Source: Noviherbaspirillum aerium (GTDB lineage: Bacteria; Pseudomonadota; Gammaproteobacteria; Burkholderiales; Burkholderiaceae_D). From it: a stretch of 64,000 bases of DNA. Location of the stretch: positions 62,001-126,000 of the forward strand of contig NZ_VFAH01000010.1 in assembly GCF_008929045.1 (NCBI RefSeq). Reading direction: 5' to 3'. The notes beneath the pieces were generated by a model that saw only the letters and a program-made list of their open reading frames with translations, was not told the origin of the DNA and did not search any database. Positions 17,365-27,022 of the stretch are shown piece after piece. The translations under genes were made by a program, and so were the position numbers. The number at the start of each line of letters is the position of its first letter. Positions within the stretch are counted from its first letter, which is position 1.

Positions 17365-18780
17365 TCAAGTCATGCGGTTCTTGGCCAAGGGCGGATTGCG
17401 GGCGAAATACTTCTGGATGCCGCGCAGCACGGCGTTCGCCATCTGGTCCTGGTAGCTGTCGTCAGTCAGCTTGGCTTCTTCTTCAGGATTGGAGATGAAG
17501 GCGGTTTCGATCAGGATGCTGGGAATGTCGGGTGCCTTCAGCACGGCGAAACCGGCCTGTTCCACCGCCGGCTTGTGCAGCCGGTTGATGCCGCCGATTT
17601 CGGTCAGGACCGCCTTGCCCAGCTTGAGGCTGTCGTTGATCTGCGCGGTGGTCGACAGATCGAGCAGCACGCTGGCGAGCTGGCGGTCATGCGACTTGAT
17701 ATTGACGCCGCCGATCAGGTCGGCCGAATTTTCCTTGTTCGCCAGCCAGCGGGCGGCAGTGGAGGAGGCGCCCTTTTCGGAGAGCACGAAGACGGAGGAG
17801 CCGCGCGCCGTCGCTTCGACCCAGGCATCGGCATGAATCGAGACGAACAGGTCGGCCTGCACCTTGCGTGCCTTCTGCACCCGGGTGTGTAGCGGGACGA
17901 AGAAATCGCCGTCGCGCGTGAGCATGACCCGCATGTTGGGCTGGCCCTCGATCTTGGCCTTCAGGCGCTTGGCGATTTCCAGCACCACGTCCTTTTCCCT
18001 GCTGCCGCTGCGGCCGATGGCGCCGGGATCCTCGCCGCCATGGCCGGGATCGAGGGCGATGGTGATCATGCGGGTCAGCGTGGCGGGCCTGGGCGCATCT
18101 TCCTTGGGCTCCGGCTTCTGCGTCCGCGCCTCCGTCTGGGCCTGCGCCGGCGGGACGGCGGGCGGCGTCACGGAAGTAACAGGCGGCACCCCCGGCATCG
18201 GCGGCAAAGGCTTGACGTCAGGCTTGGCTTCGGCCAGCGGCGGCAGGGAATCCGACGGCTTGTCGCGCGACCATTCGCCCTTGTTGATCAGGGCGGCGAT
18301 CGGATCGACGGGATTGACCGGGTAGAGATCGAAGATCAGCCGATGCTTGTATTCACCGACCGGCGCCAGCGTGAAGACTTGGGGATTGACTTCTTCCTTC
18401 AGATCGAACACCAGGCGCACCACGTTCGGCCGGTTCTGGCCGACGCGCACCTGCTTGATGTACGGATCATTCGGCTGGATCTTGGCGACCAGCTGCTTGA
18501 GGGTCGGATTGAGTTCCAATCCTTCGATATCCACCACCAGCCGCTCCGGATCCTTGACGATGAAGTGGCTGGTCTTCAGATTGGTGTCGTTCTCCAGCGT
18601 GACGCGGGTATAGTCCTCGGCCGGCCAGACGCGCACCGCCATGATCTGGGCGGCGCGGGCGGGCAGGGCCGTGAAGACGGAGAGGAAAAGGGTGCCGCCG
18701 GCTTTCAGAATGGCGCGGCGGCGTCTGGACTTCGCAGGGGAAGTTACAAGTTGGGTGCAAATTTCAGACGATCGAGACAT
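17365..18780 (-). CDS. amiC: N-acetylmuramoyl-L-alanine amidase AmiC type
   Basis: Periplasmic zinc amidase that cleaves septal peptidoglycan to separate daughter cells. 471 residues: an N-terminal twin-Arg-like leader (SRRRRAILKAG then a hydrophobic run to PARAA), an AMIN domain (about 45-150), a Pro-rich linker (about 185-235) and the Amidase_3 catalytic domain with ALDPGHGGEDPGAIG, VSIHADAW and the ILIETAFISNPEEE end motif. Its 5' end overlaps tsaE by 37 bases, an arrangement common in proteobacteria. Confidence 0.95.
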   Translation of the reverse strand: MSRSSEICTQLVTSPAKSRRRRAILKAGGTLFLSVFTALPARAAQIMAVRVWPAEDYTRVTLENDTNLKTSHFIVKDPERLVVDIEGLELNPTLKQLVAKIQPNDPYIKQVRVGQNRPNVVRLVFDLKEEVNPQVFTLAPVGEYKHRLIFDLYPVNPVDPIAALINKGEWSRDKPSDSLPPLAEAKPDVKPLPPMPGVPPVTSVTPPAVPPAQAQTEARTQKPEPKEDAPRPATLTRMITIALDPGHGGEDPGAIGRSGSREKDVVLEIAKRLKAKIEGQPNMRVMLTRDGDFFVPLHTRVQKARKVQADLFVSIHADAWVEATARGSSVFVLSEKGASSTAARWLANKENSADLIGGVNIKSHDRQLASVLLDLSTTAQINDSLKLGKAVLTEIGGINRLHKPAVEQAGFAVLKAPDIPSILIETAFISNPEEEAKLTDDSYQDQMANAVLRGIQKYFARNPPLAKNRMT

Positions 18781-19229
18781 TGAGTACCCTGGACGGACAA
18801 GGCCTCACATTTTATATCACGACCATTCCCGGAAATGCCCAAATGCATGTTGATGTCTGGAGCGGGCAACACTCCTTCGGCCTTTTCCGGCCATTCAATG
18901 ATGCAGATCGTGTCGGCGCCAAAGTATTCGCGAAAGCCGGCATCGAGAAATTCCTCCGGACTGGCGAGGCGGTACAGGTCGAAATGAATCACTTCCACCG
19001 GCCGTCCGCCGATCTGCACCGTATAGGGTTCGGCCAGCGTGTACGTTGGGCTCTTGACATGGCCGGCATGGCCGGCGGCCTGCAGCATGGCGCGGGTCAA
19101 CGCGGTCTTGCCGGCGCCGAGATCGCCATGCAGGTAGATGGTGAGCCCGGGCGCCAGCGCCTGCGCAAAGGCCCTGCCCAGTGCGGCGGTGCCGGCTTCG
19201 TCATGCAAATGAGTCTGAAAGTGCTGCAT
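18744..19229 (-). CDS. tsaE: tRNA t6A biosynthesis ATPase TsaE
   Basis: P-loop ATPase that, with TsaB, TsaC and TsaD, makes threonylcarbamoyladenosine at A37 of tRNAs reading ANN codons. 161 residues with Walker A GDLGAGKT (35-42), the SPTYTL segment and IIEWPEK. TsaD is also in the window (36295-37323). Divergent from queG and overlapping amiC. Confidence 0.96.
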   Translation of the reverse strand: MQHFQTHLHDEAGTAALGRAFAQALAPGLTIYLHGDLGAGKTALTRAMLQAAGHAGHVKSPTYTLAEPYTVQIGGRPVEVIHFDLYRLASPEEFLDAGFREYFGADTICIIEWPEKAEGVLPAPDINMHLGISGNGRDIKCEALSVQGTQCLDRLKFAPNL

Positions 19230-19336
19230 CTCGTAAAATGGCTTCTTTTATGGTGCTGGAAAACGGTGCCCGAACGCCACCCTGTTTCCCCTGCCGCCCG
19301 CGCATCATGCCGGACGGGATGGGAAACGCCCTTGTC

Positions 19337-20452
19337 ATGACAGTTTCCGATAACAATTTGACCACGCTCGCCCTTGCCATCAAAGCATGGGGGCGCGAAC
19401 TCGGCTTTGCGGAAATCGGCATTGCCGATATCGATCTGTCACGGCATGAGGCCGGATTGCAGGCCTGGCTGGACGCCGGGCATCACGGCGAGATGGATTA
19501 TATGGCAGCGCACGGGATGAAGCGCGCGCGTCCGGCGGAACTGGTTCCGGGCACCATCCGCGTCATCACGGCGCGCATGAATTATCTGCCCGGCGATGCC
19601 GAGGATGCCGGCAACGACCGGGACGGCTGGCGGGAGCGGGAAGAGGCGCGCGCGGCCGACCCGAATGCCGCGGTCATTTCCGTCTATGCGCGCGGACGCG
19701 ATTATCACAAGGTCTTGCGCGCCAGGCTGCAACAGTTGGCCGAACGCATCCGCGGCGAAGTCGGCGACTTCGGGTACCGGGTATTCACCGATTCGGCGCC
19801 GGTGATGGAAGTGGCGCTGGCGGAAAAGTCGGGCATCGGCTGGCGCGGCAAGCATACGCTGCTGCTCAACCGCGAGGCCGGGTCGATGTTCTTTCTCGGC
19901 GAGCTCTTCACCGACCTGCCGCTGCCGGTGGATGCGCCGGCAAGCGGACATTGCGGACAATGCCATGCCTGCATCGACAGCTGCCCGACGCAGGCGATTC
20001 TCGGCCCCTACCGGCTCGATGCGCGGCGCTGCATTTCCTATCTCACCATTGAACTCAAGGGCAGCATTCCCGTCGATCTGCGCCCGCTGATCGGCAACCG
20101 CGTCTACGGCTGCGATGAATGCCAGCTGGTCTGTCCCTGGAACAAGTTCGCGCAACGCTCCACGCTGGCGGACTTCGATGTGCGCAACGGGCTCGATGCA
20201 TCGAGCCTGACCGACTTGTTCGCCTGGAGCGAGGACGACTTCAATCGCCGGCTGGAAGGCAGCCCGATCCGCCGCATCGGCCATGAGCGCTGGCTGCGCA
20301 ATCTCGCGGTCGGTCTCGGCAACGCATTGCGAAGCCTGCGCGGCGCTCCGGAGGCGGGGCCGCTGATCGCCGCGCTAAAAGCGCGCGAGGATGATCCGTC
20401 TGAACTGGTGCGCGAGCATGTGGCCTGGGCGCTTGCTCAGGCAAGCGAATAA
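19337..20452 (+). CDS. queG: epoxyqueuosine reductase QueG
   Basis: Cobalamin-dependent iron-sulfur enzyme for the last step of queuosine synthesis in tRNA. The frame is open upstream, but the ATG at 19337 gives MTVSDNNLTTLALAIKAWG, which matches the usual N-terminus. This gives 371 residues. Two [4Fe-4S] motifs are present: CGQCHACIDSCP and the later CDECQLVCPW. A HEAT-like helical tail (about 310-371) follows. The ribosome site is probably GGGAAA at 19321-19326. Confidence 0.95.
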   Translation: MTVSDNNLTTLALAIKAWGRELGFAEIGIADIDLSRHEAGLQAWLDAGHHGEMDYMAAHGMKRARPAELVPGTIRVITARMNYLPGDAEDAGNDRDGWREREEARAADPNAAVISVYARGRDYHKVLRARLQQLAERIRGEVGDFGYRVFTDSAPVMEVALAEKSGIGWRGKHTLLLNREAGSMFFLGELFTDLPLPVDAPASGHCGQCHACIDSCPTQAILGPYRLDARRCISYLTIELKGSIPVDLRPLIGNRVYGCDECQLVCPWNKFAQRSTLADFDVRNGLDASSLTDLFAWSEDDFNRRLEGSPIRRIGHERWLRNLAVGLGNALRSLRGAPEAGPLIAALKAREDDPSELVREHVAWALAQASE

Positions 20453-20463
20453 ACAGCGAGGAT

Positions 20464-21354
20464 TCATCGCGCCAGCCCGAGCCAGACCGGCAGGGTCAGC
20501 GCCGACAATACCGTGCCGCCGGATATCAGGAATGCCACGAAGGGCCCGTTGCCGCCCATGCGCGCGGCCAGCACATAGGCGCTTGATGCGGTAGGCAGGG
20601 CGGCAAAGACCACCACCAGCTGCAGCTGCAGCGGCGCCAGCTCCATCCAGCGCCCGAGCAGCAGCGCCACCGCCGGCAGCGCCAGCAGCTTGACCGCCGT
20701 GAAATACACGGCCATGCCCTTGGCTTCACTGACGCCGGACAGGCGCAGGCCGGCGCCGACCGCGATCAGGCCGAGGGCGATCGATGCATTGGCCATGCGC
20801 GACAGGGTGGCGCCGACGACTTCGGGCAGCTGCAGGCCGGCGAGGTTGAAGGCCATGCCGCTGGCGGTCGCCACCAGCAGCGGATTCTTGGCCATCTCGC
20901 GCAACAGGCCGCCGCCTTTCTGCACCAGCGCATGCACCGCTGCCATGTTGCAGAGCGGGACGCCGAAGCCGATGATCAATGCCATCATCGACGTGCCCTG
21001 TTCGCCGGCGAGGCGCGAGGCGATCGCCAGCGCAATATAGGAATTGAAGCGGAAGGCGGTCTGCACGCCCGACTCGAACATCATCGGCGGGACATTGAAC
21101 AGCGGTTTGGCCGCCCAGCCCAGGGCAATGCCGGCGGCGATCGTCAGCAGCGCCACCTTTAGCATGGTCCCGGTGGCGGCGAAGTCGAATGCGGTGCGGG
21201 CGGTGGAATAGAACAGCAGGGCGGGGAACAGGAAGTAATAGATCAGCTTTTCCAGCCCGCTCCAGAACGGCGTGCCCCAGTCGGTATAGCGCATCAGCAG
21301 GAAACCGAACAGGATCAGCGCGAAATCGGGAAACAGGATGGTGATGATCGACAT
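20464..21354 (-). CDS. AEC-family (auxin efflux carrier-like) permease
   Basis: Inner-membrane transporter with about ten hydrophobic helices and the FGFLLMR...W start common in bacterial AEC proteins such as malonate or malate carriers. The start at 21354 gives 296 residues beginning MSIITILFPDF; an upstream ATG at 21393 would add 13 polar residues that do not fit. It converges with queG. The substrate is unknown; a dicarboxylate would suit its neighbours but this is only inference. Confidence 0.85.
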   Translation of the reverse strand: MSIITILFPDFALILFGFLLMRYTDWGTPFWSGLEKLIYYFLFPALLFYSTARTAFDFAATGTMLKVALLTIAAGIALGWAAKPLFNVPPMMFESGVQTAFRFNSYIALAIASRLAGEQGTSMMALIIGFGVPLCNMAAVHALVQKGGGLLREMAKNPLLVATASGMAFNLAGLQLPEVVGATLSRMANASIALGLIAVGAGLRLSGVSEAKGMAVYFTAVKLLALPAVALLLGRWMELAPLQLQLVVVFAALPTASSAYVLAARMGGNGPFVAFLISGGTVLSALTLPVWLGLAR

Positions 21355-21490
21355 GGAAGAGCAGGGAGCGGGCAAGGCCGGGAAAGCTGACAAAGCGCAA
21401 TGTTACAGAGGATCGGCCGGCGATGCCCGACAACATGTCTCCCGCTGCGTCCCGCCGTCGCGCAGCGGTCTGCCGGACGGGGCCGACAAC

Positions 21491-22081
21491 CTACTTGAGC
21501 AGGCGCGCCAGTTCCACCGCGGTTTTCACGTTCATCTTGTCGAAGATATGGGCGCGATGCACTTCCACCGTCCGCATGCTGATGCCGAGTTCGTCGGCGA
21601 TGACCTTGTTCATCTTGCCGGACAGGATAAGGTCGAGCACTTCCCGTTCGCGCGCCGACAGCGTGGCCAGGCGCTCGTGCACCTGCGCGCTGGCGCTGGC
21701 CTCGCGCGATGCCGCAAGGGCTTCCTCGACGCGATCCATCAGCTTGTTGTCGTTGAACGGCTTTTCGAAGAAGTCGAAGGCGCCGCGCTTGAGGGTATCG
21801 ACCGCCATCGGCACGTCGCCATGGCCGGTCAGGAAGATCACGGGAATGCGCCGTGTCAGGCCGCGCGCGGCGAGGGTATCGAACAGCGTCGAGCCGCTCA
21901 TGTCCGGCATGCGCACATCGAGCAGGATGCATTCGCCCGCGGGGTCGAAACCCGCGGCATTGTCGAGAGCCGCCAGGAAGGCGGCGCCGCTGTCATATGC
22001 CGCCGCGCCGATTGCCCGCGACTGCGCAAGCCAGGTCAGGGAGTCGCGGATCACTTCTTCATCATCGACAATATGCAGCAT
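21491..22081 (-). CDS. FixJ/DctR-type response regulator
   Basis: 196 residues: receiver domain (1-120) with the acidic pair DDE at 6-8, phospho-acceptor in LLDVRMPD (D55), K in FEKPF, then a LuxR-type helix-turn-helix (TLSAREREVLDLILSGKMNKVIADELGIS). Partner of the sensor kinase gene 110 bases upstream. This class activates C4-dicarboxylate TRAP genes in relatives of Rhodobacter DctR, and a dctP gene is divergently placed beyond the kinase. Confidence 0.92.
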   Translation of the reverse strand: MLHIVDDEEVIRDSLTWLAQSRAIGAAAYDSGAAFLAALDNAAGFDPAGECILLDVRMPDMSGSTLFDTLAARGLTRRIPVIFLTGHGDVPMAVDTLKRGAFDFFEKPFNDNKLMDRVEEALAASREASASAQVHERLATLSAREREVLDLILSGKMNKVIADELGISMRTVEVHRAHIFDKMNVKTAVELARLLK

Positions 22082-22191
22082 TCAGTCTCCTCTGGCTTTC
22101 AATTTCCGCCGAAGACACTGCCGTGCAATCGGACATATGCGGACCTGTTCGGACATGCGGTTTGCCGGATGCCGCTGGCTACCCGGCAAGC

Positions 22192-24261
22192 TCAGGTTTC
22201 ACGGATTATCGCCGAATCTCCGTCGACTGGCATCCCTTCTGCCAGCATGGGCAGCGTGAAGCGGAAAATCGTGCCGCCTTCCGGATTGTCCGAGTGAATC
22301 AGCTTCCCGCCGTGGAACTCCACTGCGGTTCGGCAGATATTGAGCCCCATGCCCATGCCTTCGGCCTTGGTGGAAAAGAAGGGGGAGAACAGCCGTTCCG
22401 CGACTTCTGCGGGGATGCCGTGGCCGTTGTCGATGACGGCGATTTCCACGTTCTGGCCGGAACCCGGCTCGTCCGTGGTGCGGGCCGCGACCCGGCGCGC
22501 GACGATGCGCAGGATGCGGCGTTCGGGCGCAATGCCCTGCATCGCTTCGATCGCATTGCGCGTCAGGTTGAGCAGCACCTGCTCCAGCAGTACCCGGTCG
22601 GCCAGCACCGGCGGCAGATCCTCGTCGATCTCCGTGCGCACCGACACGAAGAACTGCCGCGCCTGCAACTCGATCAGCGGCATGACATTGTCGATCAGCA
22701 TGGCGACCGTGGTCGGTTCCCGGCTGGGTTCCCGCCGCTTGACGAAGGTATGCACGCTGCGAATGATCTGGCCGGCCCGCTGTGCCTGGGTGCCGGCTTT
22801 CTCGAGTGCCGGCTTGAGCAGATCGAGATTGAGCTTGCCGGGGTTTTCCGCATTCTTCTCGATCATGTTCAGCGCGCCGGTGGTATAGCTGGAGATGGCG
22901 GCCAGCGGCTGGTTGAGTTCATGGGCCAGGGTGGAGGCGATTTCACCCATGGTGGCCAGCCGTGCGCTGGCCTGCAGCTTTTCCTGCTGGCGCCGGTTCA
23001 GGTCTTCGGCCTGCTTGCGGTCGGAGATGTCCAGAATCGACCCCATCCAGCCGGTCTGCTTGCCGCTGTCGTCCACCAGCGGCGATTCGAAGATCAGCAC
23101 CGGAAAGCGTTCGCCGTTGGCGCGCAGGAAGATGGTCTCGAACTGCGGCGTCACCGTGCCGGCCAGCACCTGGGTAAAGCGCTGGTTGTATTCATTCATC
23201 GCCTCCGGCGCCCAGTAGGGCATGGGCGGCGCCTTGCCGATCAGTTCTTCCGCCGGGATGCCGACCATGCGGCAGAACGAGGGGTTGACATAGGTGATCC
23301 GGCCGGTAAGGTCGCGTGCGCGCAGGCCGGTCATCAGCGAATTTTCCATCGCGGTTCGGAAAGCGACCTGCTGCCGCAGCGCACCTTCGGCCGCCAGGCG
23401 GCGGTTGATGTCGCGCCACAATGCGCCAAGACTCCACAGCAGGCCGAGCGACAGCGCGATCACGGAACCGACCAGCAGGCTTGGCAGCAGCTTGGGCTCT
23501 CCCTTGACGCTGTTGGTGCGCAGGGTGAGGCTGACGCCTGGCAGATCAAGAGCGCGCCGGTGCGTATACACATTGCGGCCAGGACCTCCGGCGGCCCGCC
23601 GGTCGATCACGGTGTCGTCCTGGTCGGTGAGCAGGATCTCATTATCCTGGGCGAACCACCACGGCACCATTTCGCTGAGAATGCTGGAAATCGAATAGCT
23701 CGCCGTCAGCATGCCGGCATAGGTGTCGCCGGAATAGAGCGGCACGTGGTAATCGAGCGTCACCGGCGTCGCCAGGTCCGGCAGCGCCGCCGGTTGGGCA
23801 TACAGCGGCGTTTTCGACTTGCGCGCGCGTTCCGCCGTGGCGAGCGAGTTGGCCGGCAGTTCCTGCAGCCGTATCGACATGTCGTCCGAAGACATGACCG
23901 GTGCGCCCTGGGCGTTGAACTGCACGATGCGGACCAGTTCGCCGTTGGCGCGCACCATGGTGACCAGCCGATCGCGCAGGCGTTTTTCCGCCCCGTAGCC
24001 GGAGGCGATTTCATTGGCGATCAGGCGCAGGTTTTCTTCGTGCCGGCCGAGCTGGAAGCGTATGGTCTGTTCCACCCATAGCGTATCGGCGATAAGCTGT
24101 TCCTGCCGCTCGCTCGATTCCATGCGCTGCGTCTGCCAAGGCAGCCATAGCAGCGTGGACAGGAAAAGCAGCACCAGCAGCACGGGCAGCACCCAGCGCC
24201 AGCCCTGGCGCCGGGTGGGCAGCGTGAAATTGAAATTCTGGCGGAATGGTTTGGGAATCAT
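22192..24261 (-). CDS. DctS-like membrane sensor histidine kinase with PAS domain
   Basis: 689 residues from the ATG at 24261. One transmembrane helix near residues 22-42, a periplasmic sensor domain of about 240 residues, and a second helix near 285-305. Then come a PAS domain (SLMTGLRARDLTGRITYVNPSF), the HisKA dimerisation region with phospho-acceptor in STLAHELNQPLAAISS, and an HATPase domain with DNGHGIP and GMGMGLNICRTAVE. Layout matches DctS/FixL-type dicarboxylate sensors. It reads away from dctP, so the pair is the likely regulator of the divergent transporter gene. Confidence 0.92.
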   Translation of the reverse strand: MIPKPFRQNFNFTLPTRRQGWRWVLPVLLVLLFLSTLLWLPWQTQRMESSERQEQLIADTLWVEQTIRFQLGRHEENLRLIANEIASGYGAEKRLRDRLVTMVRANGELVRIVQFNAQGAPVMSSDDMSIRLQELPANSLATAERARKSKTPLYAQPAALPDLATPVTLDYHVPLYSGDTYAGMLTASYSISSILSEMVPWWFAQDNEILLTDQDDTVIDRRAAGGPGRNVYTHRRALDLPGVSLTLRTNSVKGEPKLLPSLLVGSVIALSLGLLWSLGALWRDINRRLAAEGALRQQVAFRTAMENSLMTGLRARDLTGRITYVNPSFCRMVGIPAEELIGKAPPMPYWAPEAMNEYNQRFTQVLAGTVTPQFETIFLRANGERFPVLIFESPLVDDSGKQTGWMGSILDISDRKQAEDLNRRQQEKLQASARLATMGEIASTLAHELNQPLAAISSYTTGALNMIEKNAENPGKLNLDLLKPALEKAGTQAQRAGQIIRSVHTFVKRREPSREPTTVAMLIDNVMPLIELQARQFFVSVRTEIDEDLPPVLADRVLLEQVLLNLTRNAIEAMQGIAPERRILRIVARRVAARTTDEPGSGQNVEIAVIDNGHGIPAEVAERLFSPFFSTKAEGMGMGLNICRTAVEFHGGKLIHSDNPEGGTIFRFTLPMLAEGMPVDGDSAIIRET

Positions 24262-24385
24262 GATGTAGGCGGAGCGCGGCTCACAAACATTGTAAGGCGA
24301 CATCGGCCCGATCGTGCAATTATGGTACTGCGGGCAACTTGCATGAATCGCATGGTTTGCGCCACTTGCCGGCGGCAGCGGCTCT

Positions 24386-24399
24386 TGTGGTTAACCACA
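24386..24399. promoter_or_regulatory. 14-bp perfect palindrome between sensor kinase and dctP
   Basis: TGTGGTTAACCACA lies in the 210-bp divergent region, 73 bases before the dctP ATG. A dyad like this at this distance fits a dimeric activator such as the FixJ-type regulator encoded here, but the link is inference. Confidence 0.45.
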
Positions 24400-24471
24400 C
24401 TTGCAAGATGTACATCGCTTGGTGAAAATTCCTAGGATGTATAGACGATTACCGCGCCTCCGGAGACACCC

Positions 24472-25476
24472 ATGCAATTCAAAGCCTTGGTAATGGCCTT
24501 GTCGGCCGCGCTGGCAATGAGTGCCGAGGCGGTTGCGCAGGCGCCGATCGTCATCAAGTTCAGCCATGTCGTAGCCAGCGATACCCCGAAGGGAAAGGCA
24601 GCCGAGCGTTTCAAGCAGCTTGCCGAATCGGCAACGAAAGGGCGGGTCAGGATAGAGGTCTATCCGAACAGCACCTTGTACAAGGACAAGGAAGAACTGG
24701 AAGCGCTGCAGCTGGGCGCCGCCCAGATGCTGGCGCCGTCGCTTGCCAAGTTCGGCCCGTTTGGCGTCAAGGAATTCGAGATATTCGATCTGCCTTACCT
24801 GTTTTCCAGCAAGGACGCCCTGTACCGGGTGACCGAAGGTCCGATCGGCCGCGATCTGTTCAAGAAGCTGGAGTCCAAGGGCATCACTGGGCTGGCGTAT
24901 TGGGACAACGGCTTCAAGGTCATGTCCGCCAACAAGCCGTTGAGATTGCCGGCGGACTTCAAGGGGCTCAACATGCGCATCCAGTCTTCCAAGGTGCTGG
25001 ATTCGCAGATGCGGGCGCTTGGCGCGAACCCGCAGGTGCTTGGATTTGCCGACGTCTATCAGGCCCTGAAGACGGGCGTGGTGGACGGCACGGAAAATCC
25101 TCCATCCAACCTCTACACGCAGAGAATGCATGAAGTGCAGAAACATGTGACGGTATCCAATCACGGGTATCTGGGGTACGCGGTCATTGTCAACAGAAAA
25201 TTCTGGGACGGCTTGCCGACGGACATCCGCACTGCACTCGAAGGCGCGATGAAGGAAGCAACCAGGTACGCCAACGCCATTGCCCAGCAGGAAAACGATG
25301 CCGCTCTCGAAGCTGTCAGGAAGAGCGGCAAGTCCGTCGTCTATGTGCTTAACGAAAAGGAGCGCGAAGAGTGGCGCAAGGCTTTGCTGCCGGTGCAAAA
25401 GGAAATGGAAAGCCGGATCGGAAAGGATCTGATTTCATCGATCAACAAGGAAACCGCCAGTGCCGGATTCAAATAG
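24472..25476 (+). CDS. dctP: TRAP transporter substrate-binding protein DctP
   Basis: Periplasmic binding protein of the TRAP family. 334 residues with a signal peptide cut near AVAQA and the family signatures FSHVVASDTPKGKAAERF, MRIQSSKVLDSQM and the VVDGTENPPSN segment. The substrate is likely a C4-dicarboxylate or similar organic acid. No dctQ or dctM membrane subunit follows; the next gene belongs to another transporter family. So it either works with membrane subunits encoded elsewhere or acts as a sensor input for the adjacent kinase. Confidence 0.93.
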   Translation: MQFKALVMALSAALAMSAEAVAQAPIVIKFSHVVASDTPKGKAAERFKQLAESATKGRVRIEVYPNSTLYKDKEELEALQLGAAQMLAPSLAKFGPFGVKEFEIFDLPYLFSSKDALYRVTEGPIGRDLFKKLESKGITGLAYWDNGFKVMSANKPLRLPADFKGLNMRIQSSKVLDSQMRALGANPQVLGFADVYQALKTGVVDGTENPPSNLYTQRMHEVQKHVTVSNHGYLGYAVIVNRKFWDGLPTDIRTALEGAMKEATRYANAIAQQENDAALEAVRKSGKSVVYVLNEKEREEWRKALLPVQKEMESRIGKDLISSINKETASAGFK

Positions 25477-25732
25477 GATGGCCTGGAAACAATCAGTCGG
25501 CTTCCGCATTGCGCGGCGGCAGATGATCTGGAACAGAACGCCTGCACTTGGCATCAGTGCGCGACAGGGGAAGTCAGTTGAAACGCTTATACTTTCAGCC
25601 ACATGCCTGTGGCAAAATCTTTCCGCTTCGGCATCAGGACGTTTTCGCGGCCGTGCAAGTCTGCCTTTATTGCAGGAATGATCGGGCCATGATGTCTATG
25701 CCGATCAAGACATTTAAAACAGGAGACCAATA

Positions 25733-26707
25733 ATGAAGTTTCACCAGCTAGTCGTGCCAGTCGTTGCATCGTTTGCCGTGGCGGCTTCCGCTTACGCGCA
25801 ATCCTATCCGAACAAGCCGATCCGTCTGATCGTGCCTTTTGCTCCGGGCGGCACCACCGACATCGTCGCGCGCGTGGTGGGCGACAAGCTCGGCAAGGAG
25901 CTCGGCCAGGCCGTCGTGATCGAGAATCGCGGCGGCGGCGGCGGCAGTATCGGCGCAACCGCGATCTCCAAGGCGGATCCCGACGGCTATACCATCGGTA
26001 TTTCCACCGTGTCGACGCATGCGGTCAATCCGGCGTGCAATGCCAAGCTCGGCTACAACCCGCTGACCGATTTCGCGCCCATCACCAATCTGGCGCGCAC
26101 GCCCAATGTGCTGACCGTCAATCCCAAGTTTCCGGCACAGGATTTCAAGGGTTTCCTGGAGCATGTGAAGAAGAACCCGGGCAAGCTCAACTATGCCACC
26201 TCGGGCACCTGCAGCATTCAGCATATGGTGGGCGAGCAGTTCAAGCTGTCCACCGGCACCTTCATCCTGCATATTCCCTATCGCGGTGCGGGTCCGGCGC
26301 TTAATGACTTGCTCGGCGGCCAGGTCGACATGATGTTCGACAATCTGCCTTCGTCGATGTCACATATCCAGGGCGGCAAGCTCAAGCCGTTTGCGATTGC
26401 CTGGAACAAGCGCCTGGACTCCTTGCCGAACGTGCCGACGTTCGCCGAACTGGGACTCAAGCAGGTCAACGATCCCGCATGGTATGGCCTGGTTGCGCCG
26501 CCGAAGACACCGGACGAGATCATCAAGAAGATCAATGCCGCCGCGGTAAAGGTGCTGGCCATGCCGGAAGTGCGCGAACGCCTGATGCAGAGCGGTGCGG
26601 AACCGGTTGGCAATTCGCCGGCGGAACATGCAGCCGAAATCAAGGCAGAGCTTGAGAAGATGAGCAATCTGGTGAAAAAACAAAACATCAAGTTCGATGG
26701 AACCTGA
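25733..26707 (+). CDS. tctC: tripartite tricarboxylate transporter binding protein (TctC/Bug)
   Basis: Periplasmic binding protein of the Bug family, 324 residues, with a signal peptide ending SAYAQ. Signatures are YPNKPIRLIVPFAPGGTTDIVAR, the GGGGGSIGA loop and VPYRGAGPALNDLLGGQVDMMFDN-like wording in HIPYRGAGPALND. Strong ribosome site AGGAGA before the ATG. The cognate membrane genes tctB and tctA are about 1.9 kb downstream, after terC and uspA. Confidence 0.95.
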   Translation: MKFHQLVVPVVASFAVAASAYAQSYPNKPIRLIVPFAPGGTTDIVARVVGDKLGKELGQAVVIENRGGGGGSIGATAISKADPDGYTIGISTVSTHAVNPACNAKLGYNPLTDFAPITNLARTPNVLTVNPKFPAQDFKGFLEHVKKNPGKLNYATSGTCSIQHMVGEQFKLSTGTFILHIPYRGAGPALNDLLGGQVDMMFDNLPSSMSHIQGGKLKPFAIAWNKRLDSLPNVPTFAELGLKQVNDPAWYGLVAPPKTPDEIIKKINAAAVKVLAMPEVRERLMQSGAEPVGNSPAEHAAEIKAELEKMSNLVKKQNIKFDGT

Positions 26708-27022
26708 TGGGCTCTTCGGGCTCATCATGAATGCACCGGTGCGGTCCCTCCGCGCCGGTGCATGATGCGGTTCGGTTGCGGTTGCAGTAGCGGTGTAAGG
26801 GGCATGATGCAAGGCATCATGCCTTTGGGAATAATGAGCTATAGATCACTTTGCTGCGTTTTTTCCGAAGCAAGCCCTCGAATAATCGGATGTTGCCGTC
26901 TTGTATACTCTCGCGGCTATTCTGCCGCAGACTTTTCTGCTTATCCGACATGATCCTCCTTGCGGAGGTGCCGATACCGGCCAGTGTCACGTCTTTTCAA
27001 CTCTTCAGCGCCAGAGGTAATC
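26708..27022. other. intergenic region with two strong hairpins
   Basis: No gene. Hairpin one is 26732-26762, a 13-bp stem with one G-T pair and a 5-base loop. Hairpin two is 26801-26823, a perfect 10-bp stem with an AAG loop. Neither is followed by a real T run. They may end or protect the tctC message. A TATACT at 26904-26909 could be a -10 element for terC, without a convincing -35. Confidence 0.5.

Noticed and set aside
26795-27022. Possible yybP-ykoY Mn riboswitch before terC
   Set aside because: TerC genes often have one, but I could not find the conserved paired loops of that class.
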